DNA from: Argonema antarcticum A004/B2
GTDB taxonomy: Bacteria; Cyanobacteriota; Cyanobacteriia; Cyanobacteriales; Aerosakkonemataceae
Assembly (NCBI RefSeq): GCF_023333585.1
Contig: NZ_JAIQZN010000007.1
Coordinates: 1-64,000 of the forward strand
Direction of reading: 5' to 3'
Length of the DNA stretch: 64,000 nucleotides
A program made the translations under genes and the position numbers. The notes under the pieces were generated by a model that saw only the letters and a program-made list of their open reading frames with translations, did no database searches and was not told the DNA's origin. How positions within the stretch are numbered: the first letter of the stretch is position 1; each line of letters begins with the position of its first letter. Shown here in pieces: positions 58,710 to 64,000 of the stretch.

Positions 58710-60461
58710 CTACTTACGATCACTATTTTTGCCAAACCGACTTTCTTGCAAAGAGTTACCAATTCCCTCCAGAATTCCCCGCCCAATTAAGCCGATACCT
58801 CTGCCAACAACCTGGGTCAGCAAGTAAACAACAGCGCTACCGATGAAAGCAACTACTGCCTGGAGACGAGGCGCGATCGCATCCCTTGTTTCCAACGCCA
58901 ACGTCACAGCCAATTGTATACCAGAAAGTTGCTTTAATTCTCCAACACGAGGAGTATAAATAGAAGTTTTTATAATGCCAATCCCGTCTAAAAAAAATAA
59001 ATTATATCGACTTTCAAAAATTGCCGTTGGATTGAGTACATATTTCTCTAATCGATATTTCCAAGATAAATCGTTCCTAAATCGTTCGATTTCTCTAGTA
59101 GAAATAAGTTTTCTATCGTAAAAATTTTGCTTAATCGTTTCTACATCTGCAAAGTGATTCAACAGCGGTTGCACTACAGCATTAGCAACTTGAATAACTA
59201 AATTTTGCAGTAATAATTCTGCCCGTGCCAGCGCTGACGACGTTCCAACTGAGTAGGAAACATTATCAACTATCAATGGCGTTTCAAATAACAGATAAGA
59301 AAATAAATCGATAACCAAAGGAATCTTTTTCAGTATTTCTATCTGGACAAGTTGCGTGTCTTGCAATATAATATTGACAACTTCCAAATCGCGCTCTCCC
59401 ACTCGTAGGGTGTAGTATTTACCAAAAAAGTCTGTAGCGGTAGTCTGCCACAAATCCTGTAAAATAGCAGAGCGCAATTCTTGGAGTTGACTCGGCTGAA
59501 CCTGGGAAAAGCGGAGGTCATTCAGGACATCCTCTAACTTTCGCAAAACCAGATTAAGCAATTCCCGCTTTTTTTCTGACCTGAAAATATCGATTTCCAA
59601 AGGGACGTTAGTCAGGTTTTGCACGCCATACTGGATTTTGGCGAAAGTGTTGTCGAACAACTGCGATCGCCAAGTATCGCCTGAGAGATCGAGATCCAGA
59701 GTAGAAAGCGAAGTCCCCCGCTCAAGAGATCCCTCGTTTCTTGCTTCGCTGTTCTGAGGCATCACCAATACGATCGTAGGTGGCCCTAACAGCTTGTTCA
59801 GCAAGCCACGAGCTGCTTTGAGTTCGCGCCGCCGTCCAGCCAAAATAGCCCTGTCTAGCGCAGACAGTCTAGCGTTTTGGAGAGAGTCCGTCACAGAAGC
59901 CAGAGCAACTTCTATTTGCCGCACTCCAGACAAGCGGATATTATTCAACAGAGTTGGCAACACACCAGCTTGAGTTCGAGACGGCAGACTGGGTATACCC
60001 GCCAGAGGTGCCCCTATCAACTCCGAAGGCCAATAAGATTGACCGGCTGCCACTTGACGAATAGCATCGACTAATTCGGAAACAGCACAACCTTTGGGGC
60101 AATAGCCCTCAACACCCAGTTGCCGTGCTGCCGCCAGCAGCACCGGCTCTAAAAAAGAACTCAGCAGCAATATCGGCAGATGGGGGTACTGGGTTTTCAA
60201 TTGCCCACAGAGTTCTAACCCTAAGATTCGATCGAGATCGAATTCAGATCTGTTCGACAGATCGTTTGGCAAACGACCCAAGCCTAAGTCTAAAATGACT
60301 AGAGTGACGGGGGGCTCACCGCTTTGGAGAATCTGTAAAGCATCTTGAAGACATCGGGCAAGAGCGATCGATTGCAGGTCGGGAAACTGACTCGCAACAA
60401 CACGCAGACCTTCTCTGAAGATAGGGTCATCGTCAATTAGGAGTAAATTGAGATTAGTCAT
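58710..60461 (-). CDS. Response regulator receiver fused to DUF3685
   Basis: 583 residues. REC domain about 5-145 with LLIDDDP (Asp10-12), phosphoacceptor Asp58 in VTLVILDLGLG, LLLSSF (Thr/Ser) and EGYCPKGC (Lys). The remaining 430 residues match the cyanobacterial DUF3685 region: an all-alpha middle and a hydrophobic end (about 535-565, VVAFIGSAVVYLLTQVVGRGIGLIG) likely to be membrane-associated. Its output and partner kinase are unknown. Single gene, divergent from the NACHT gene. Confidence 0.8.
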   Translation of the reverse strand: MTNLNLLLIDDDPIFREGLRVVASQFPDLQSIALARCLQDALQILQSGEPPVTLVILDLGLGRLPNDLSNRSEFDLDRILGLELCGQLKTQYPHLPILLLSSFLEPVLLAAARQLGVEGYCPKGCAVSELVDAIRQVAAGQSYWPSELIGAPLAGIPSLPSRTQAGVLPTLLNNIRLSGVRQIEVALASVTDSLQNARLSALDRAILAGRRRELKAARGLLNKLLGPPTIVLVMPQNSEARNEGSLERGTSLSTLDLDLSGDTWRSQLFDNTFAKIQYGVQNLTNVPLEIDIFRSEKKRELLNLVLRKLEDVLNDLRFSQVQPSQLQELRSAILQDLWQTTATDFFGKYYTLRVGERDLEVVNIILQDTQLVQIEILKKIPLVIDLFSYLLFETPLIVDNVSYSVGTSSALARAELLLQNLVIQVANAVVQPLLNHFADVETIKQNFYDRKLISTREIERFRNDLSWKYRLEKYVLNPTAIFESRYNLFFLDGIGIIKTSIYTPRVGELKQLSGIQLAVTLALETRDAIAPRLQAVVAFIGSAVVYLLTQVVGRGIGLIGRGILEGIGNSLQESRFGKNSDRK

Positions 60462-60611
60462 TAGTCATTAGTCATTAGTTATTACTGTGAAAATTTAACA
60501 GTTCGTACCCACTACCGACTACCCAATGACTAATGACTATAGTAAATTCCCACGCAAAAACTTGGCTCATAATGGCCATAGGGGCTGTTTCAGAGTTGCT
60601 GTAGAGGTGAG

Positions 60612-63600
60612 ATGAGCTTAAGCATTCGGCAGTGGCTGATAGATCGCAACATTATAATTACTCAGCTACAGGCACTTGGAGCCCAAACCGCAGGCGTTGC
60701 CTTCCGCATCGGTCAGGACATCGAAGTCAAAAGCCTGACACCTTTTGATATCAGTCCGTTCGCAGAACTTCTGGAACTGCCGTTAGATGTTTTCTGGCAA
60801 TACGTCGAGCCGGTTTGTAATCTGAGTGTTGAACTGCTGCGAATACTGAGTCGTAAGAAGCCCCTCAAGCGCAATGAGGGCACTTGGTTGGCTTTTCAAA
60901 TTGCCTATCTAAGGAGTTTGCAAAAAATTTTAAACCAGGAATTCGCACTGAAAAGACCGTGGTTAGAACGGGCTAACGTACTAGCGCCGGGGACTGCGGA
61001 CGAGACTAGGCCGGTAACTTTAACCGATTCTCAGCTGCAAGCGCTGCTGAAAACCTTAAGACCGGGCAGACTTACGGATACGCAAGCAGAACAGGCGCTT
61101 TCCTCAATCGGCGAATCTTTGCTCGTGGGGCAGATGAATAATCTGGCGCTAGCTTGGTTTGTCACCAACGGTGCTGAAGAAATCCCGGCGAAACAGCTCG
61201 TACAGCGTTTGGTTCATGGACTTCCAGGTCATTTGCTCAGAGTAATTGCGGAGAATGCGCTGCCTCTGGCTCAACTGCAAAGATTCGTCCGCCTGGGTCA
61301 CTTAACCAACAACAACTTAGCGAATCAAATTCTGACGGACGATGACACGATAACGCTAGACCCGGAAAATGAACTTTCCGCACTGTCCGTTGGTGCTACG
61401 ATACCCAATCTAATTGACTTAAACCGGGAAAACTACCGGGCGAACCTTTTGCAAGCTCTCAGCGAACCAGTACTGGGAGAATTCTTTGCCCTGAAAGATT
61501 TATATGTCCCCCTCAAGGGAGTGCCAGTTGAAGAAAGCGAGGGCAAAAGAGACATACAGTGGAAAAGCCCGACTTTTCCATCCGCTCACTCTATCCCCTC
61601 ACCCTCAGCGCCATCAGTCGATTTAATGGAATGGGCAATAGGCCAACTGTCCGATCTCAAAAGTGTCGTTATTATTGAGGGCGAACCGGGTACTGGCAAA
61701 ACCAGTTTCTGCCAGATGTGGGCGGCAAAGATAGCCCAAGAGGTTTACCCGTCCTGGATGCCGGTATTTATTCGCTTGCGAGATGCGACTTTGGGCAAAA
61801 CCCTGGAACAGACACTGGATACTGCCTTAAAAGCGGCCAAATTAACCAGCGCGGATGGCTGGCTTTCCCCTTTACACCCTCCCTGCTTGTTAATTTTGGA
61901 CGGACTGGATGAGTTGCCCCGCGCTCCTGATGTTGAGCGTCAATTTTCGGCATTCTTAGATCGGGTGCAGAAGTTTCAGAACCAATTCGGTGGGGCATCT
62001 GGCCGTCACCGCCACAAGATTGTCCTCACTTGTCGATCGCAGGTACTCAGCAGCTTAGCCCACAGTCTGCCGGTTTCATTCCGGCGCATGGCTATTCAAC
62101 CTCTGGATCAGGAGCAACTCAAACTGTGGTTCAAGAATTGGTCGAAACTCCAACCTAAATCGATCGCTCAAGCTTACTTTAACTTTTTGAAACAGAGCGG
62201 GGTTTTTCGACAGATGCCAGAGGTGAAGGATTTGACGGCTTTTGTTCATCAGCCCCTCAGCCTGTTTCTATTAGCCATTTTGTATCGCAGCGGCAGACTT
62301 GATGAAACCCTCTTTCCTTTGCGCGGTTCCCAAATAAGATTTGAAATTTACGATCGACTTTGCCGCTGGCTGCTGGGAGAAGCACCCGATGGAATGTCGG
62401 CTGGCAATAGTATGATGTTGGTTCGAGAAGGTTCGGCTAATAGCTACCACACTCCAGAAGCGATCGCCAGTCTGCTCCAAGGTCGATCTGCCCAAGAAGC
62501 CCGTCACCAAATGCAAATAGCTGCTATTACTTTACTCGAAAGCGGTCGCAACTCCTGCTCCCTCAGCACTATTGCTACCCGTTTGGCGGGAGTTAATTCT
62601 CAGGCTGCTGCAACTACTTTTACCTTACCTGCATTTTACTTTCGCCGATCGGATGTAAAAGAAGTCACGGATACTACGACACGGATATACACGGATGCAC
62701 GGATGTCAGAATCTGTGTTGTCCCCCACTCCCCCACTCCCCCACTCTCCCACTCCCCCACTCCCCCACTCCCCCACTCCCCCACTCCCCCACTCCCCCAC
62801 TCTCCCACTCCCCCACTCCCCCACTCCCCCACTCTCCCACTCCCCCACTCTTTCTTTCTCCCACCCTAAGTTGGGAGAATATTTCTGTGCCGAGGCTTTA
62901 GCCGAAAAGCTGAAATCTTTGACTCGACGAGTCGCCGATGCCTACGGGGAAGCGATTTTTGCGATCGACTCCCCGTCTAGTGTCGCCCAGCACCTCTATA
63001 ATTCGTTCGGTTACGGTATCATCTCGGCTGAGATTGAAGAGCTGCTGATCGAACGTCTGCGCCGAGAAGAAGCTCGCTCGAGCAGATCGTTTTCTTTTAA
63101 AGTTTTGTTGGATCGCCTCAATAGTTTCTATCGCGCTTACTGTCGAGGTCGATGGTTGGATGAGGGGTTGGTTCACACTACTCGCTCCCAGTTGCGTCTG
63201 CTAGGCAATTCCCTTAATGTTCTGCAAATTGATGCAACAGTGGGACTCAATGTGTTTCAGTTGCTCTGTGCGTGTCACCGAGAGGCGCAAATTCCCTTTT
63301 CACCTTGTGGAGATGCAGAAATTCCAGAGGAGTTCAATGCCGATCGATTCCTTAGCTTAATCGGTCGCACTGCGGTTTTATCGCCAGATGCTTTCTGGAC
63401 GCGATCGAGGGGCAGTCTGCTTTTATTAGATTTACATAAAGCCTGTTTGGATCGCGTGATGCTGACTGGGGCTAACTTCTGGAAAACAAATTTCTTTGCC
63501 GCTGAGTTAGTTGGAGCCAATTTAGCAGGGTCAAACCTTCAAGAAGCTAACTTTTCCTGGGCAAATCTTACCGATGCCGATCTATCAAGTGTCAATCTCT

Positions 63601-63959
63601 CAGCAGCCAAGCTAGAAGGGGCTAATCTGACAGGTGCCAATCTCGTGGGGGCAAACCTTCAGTTGGCTAGTCTCACCAATGCTTGTCTGTTTGAAGCTCA
63701 GCTTGATGAAGCTACCAAAGATTTTGCGGAAAAAAGCGGTGCCCTATTCTCCTTGAATCAGTATCGAGCTTGCCAACAAGCTCTTGCTAATCTGGAAGCC
63801 GGAAACCGGCATAGTACCATACCTGTTACTAAAAATGTCAGGGTGAATGAAGATCGGGATGGTGATTCGACTCTCCTGCTGATTGAGCGTAGCGAAGGAG
63901 AAATACACTCTAACGACGAAAGTGATATGGATAATAATGATGAGACTATGTTTCTTTAG
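60612..63959 (+). CDS. NACHT NTPase with pentapeptide repeats and embedded octamer tract
   Basis: 1115 residues. A helical N-terminal region (about 1-330), then NACHT with Walker A GEPGTGKTS (about 357-365), Walker B LLILDGLDELP (about 427-437) and sensor LTCRSQ (about 475), then a helical winged-helix-like stretch to about 750. A C-terminal block of pentapeptide repeats (about 945-1035, A(N/D)L series) follows. STAND ATPases of this kind serve as signalling switches, some in phage defence; the role here is inferred. At about 690-750 the domain is interrupted by a non-homologous insert whose core is a 16-unit octanucleotide repeat read as PLPHSPTP. The ATG is preceded by GAGGTGAG. Confidence 0.85.
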   Translation: MSLSIRQWLIDRNIIITQLQALGAQTAGVAFRIGQDIEVKSLTPFDISPFAELLELPLDVFWQYVEPVCNLSVELLRILSRKKPLKRNEGTWLAFQIAYLRSLQKILNQEFALKRPWLERANVLAPGTADETRPVTLTDSQLQALLKTLRPGRLTDTQAEQALSSIGESLLVGQMNNLALAWFVTNGAEEIPAKQLVQRLVHGLPGHLLRVIAENALPLAQLQRFVRLGHLTNNNLANQILTDDDTITLDPENELSALSVGATIPNLIDLNRENYRANLLQALSEPVLGEFFALKDLYVPLKGVPVEESEGKRDIQWKSPTFPSAHSIPSPSAPSVDLMEWAIGQLSDLKSVVIIEGEPGTGKTSFCQMWAAKIAQEVYPSWMPVFIRLRDATLGKTLEQTLDTALKAAKLTSADGWLSPLHPPCLLILDGLDELPRAPDVERQFSAFLDRVQKFQNQFGGASGRHRHKIVLTCRSQVLSSLAHSLPVSFRRMAIQPLDQEQLKLWFKNWSKLQPKSIAQAYFNFLKQSGVFRQMPEVKDLTAFVHQPLSLFLLAILYRSGRLDETLFPLRGSQIRFEIYDRLCRWLLGEAPDGMSAGNSMMLVREGSANSYHTPEAIASLLQGRSAQEARHQMQIAAITLLESGRNSCSLSTIATRLAGVNSQAAATTFTLPAFYFRRSDVKEVTDTTTRIYTDARMSESVLSPTPPLPHSPTPPLPHSPTPPLPHSPTLPLPHSPTPPLSHSPTLSFSHPKLGEYFCAEALAEKLKSLTRRVADAYGEAIFAIDSPSSVAQHLYNSFGYGIISAEIEELLIERLRREEARSSRSFSFKVLLDRLNSFYRAYCRGRWLDEGLVHTTRSQLRLLGNSLNVLQIDATVGLNVFQLLCACHREAQIPFSPCGDAEIPEEFNADRFLSLIGRTAVLSPDAFWTRSRGSLLLLDLHKACLDRVMLTGANFWKTNFFAAELVGANLAGSNLQEANFSWANLTDADLSSVNLSAAKLEGANLTGANLVGANLQLASLTNACLFEAQLDEATKDFAEKSGALFSLNQYRACQQALANLEAGNRHSTIPVTKNVRVNEDRDGDSTLLLIERSEGEIHSNDESDMDNNDETMFL
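62721..62848 (+). repeat. 16-unit octanucleotide tandem repeat within a coding sequence
   Basis: Sixteen units of tcccccac/tctcccac. Three units equal 24 nt, so the translated period is eight residues. A gain or loss of one or two units shifts the frame and would remove the pentapeptide region. It is preceded (62665-62715) by 'cacggat' words like those of intergenic repeats. The same octamer occurs intergenically at 13039-13126. Confidence 0.95.
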
Positions 63960-63965
63960 CGATCG

Positions 63966-64000
63966 GTGGTCAGTGGTCAGTGGTCAGTGGTCAGTGGTCA
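63966..64000 (+). repeat. GTGGTCA heptamer tandem repeat
   Basis: Five exact units of GTGGTCA up to the window edge; the array may continue beyond. It is a typical cyanobacterial short tandem repeat and begins 7 bp after the NACHT gene stop. Confidence 0.9.

Noticed and set aside
62636-62848. Gly/Glu/Trp repeat protein on the minus strand
   Set aside because: It is only the other-strand reading of the octanucleotide array inside the NACHT gene.

Overview
The window reads as chromosomal DNA of a cyanobacterium, most likely a filamentous non-heterocystous (Oscillatoriales-type) strain. The evidence is very frequent GCGATCGC (HIP1) octamers, a stand-alone orange-carotenoid-protein N-terminal domain, a cyanobacteriochrome, a carotenoid desaturase/Rieske oxygenase pair, several small proteins seen only in cyanobacteria, and a heavy load of short dispersed palindromic and tandem repeats. 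The genus is an inference. I found no tRNA, rRNA, CRISPR array or prophage.

Layout. 0.2-7.4 kb: a degenerate CHAT-TPR membrane protein, a CHRD protein, a thioredoxin-like protein and a subtilisin-like protease. 7.8-16 kb: a GH31 glycosidase, a TnpB-only IS200/IS605-type element inserted just upstream of it, a HAD phosphatase, and a methyltransferase plus diiron-oxidase-like gene. 16-24.9 kb: a DJ-1/PfpI fusion, murD, glyS, a Uma2 nuclease and an ABC exporter. 24.9-28 kb: a probable synechoxanthin gene pair (cruE/cruH-like). 28.3-32.6 kb: the most remarkable locus. A protein kinase fused to a formylglycine-generating-enzyme (FGE/SUMF1) domain carries a variable repeat at its 3' end. An adenine-rich template repeat lies 308 bp downstream. 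This is the signature of a diversity-generating retroelement (DGR), but no reverse transcriptase gene is in the window. A tandem antitoxin/toxin array (A-T-A-T-A) follows.

32.6-37.8 kb: a coiled-coil membrane protein, thiD, ftsZ, ftsQ and a helical carotenoid protein. 37.8-41.5 kb: a cobalamin-riboswitch operon for cobalt handling (cbtB, a His-rich membrane protein, DUF1636, CobW GTPase). 41.5-51.8 kb: signalling. It holds a DXCF cyanobacteriochrome-diguanylate cyclase, then co-oriented FecR, CHASE2-adenylate cyclase, a Cache-HAMP-degenerate cyclase-globin fusion, MscS with a cyclic-nucleotide-binding-like domain, and a PstS-like lipoprotein. 52-64 kb: an L,D-transpeptidase, an Rnl1-like RNA ligase, murT/gatD (lipid II amidation), a REC-DUF3685 regulator, and a NACHT-pentapeptide protein whose coding sequence contains a 16-unit octanucleotide repeat.

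Intergenic space is dominated by MITE-like elements with terminal inverted repeats. Some are nested, and at least seven end at or inside the stop codon of a neighbouring gene. Two coding sequences contain in-frame low-complexity insertions of the same general kind.
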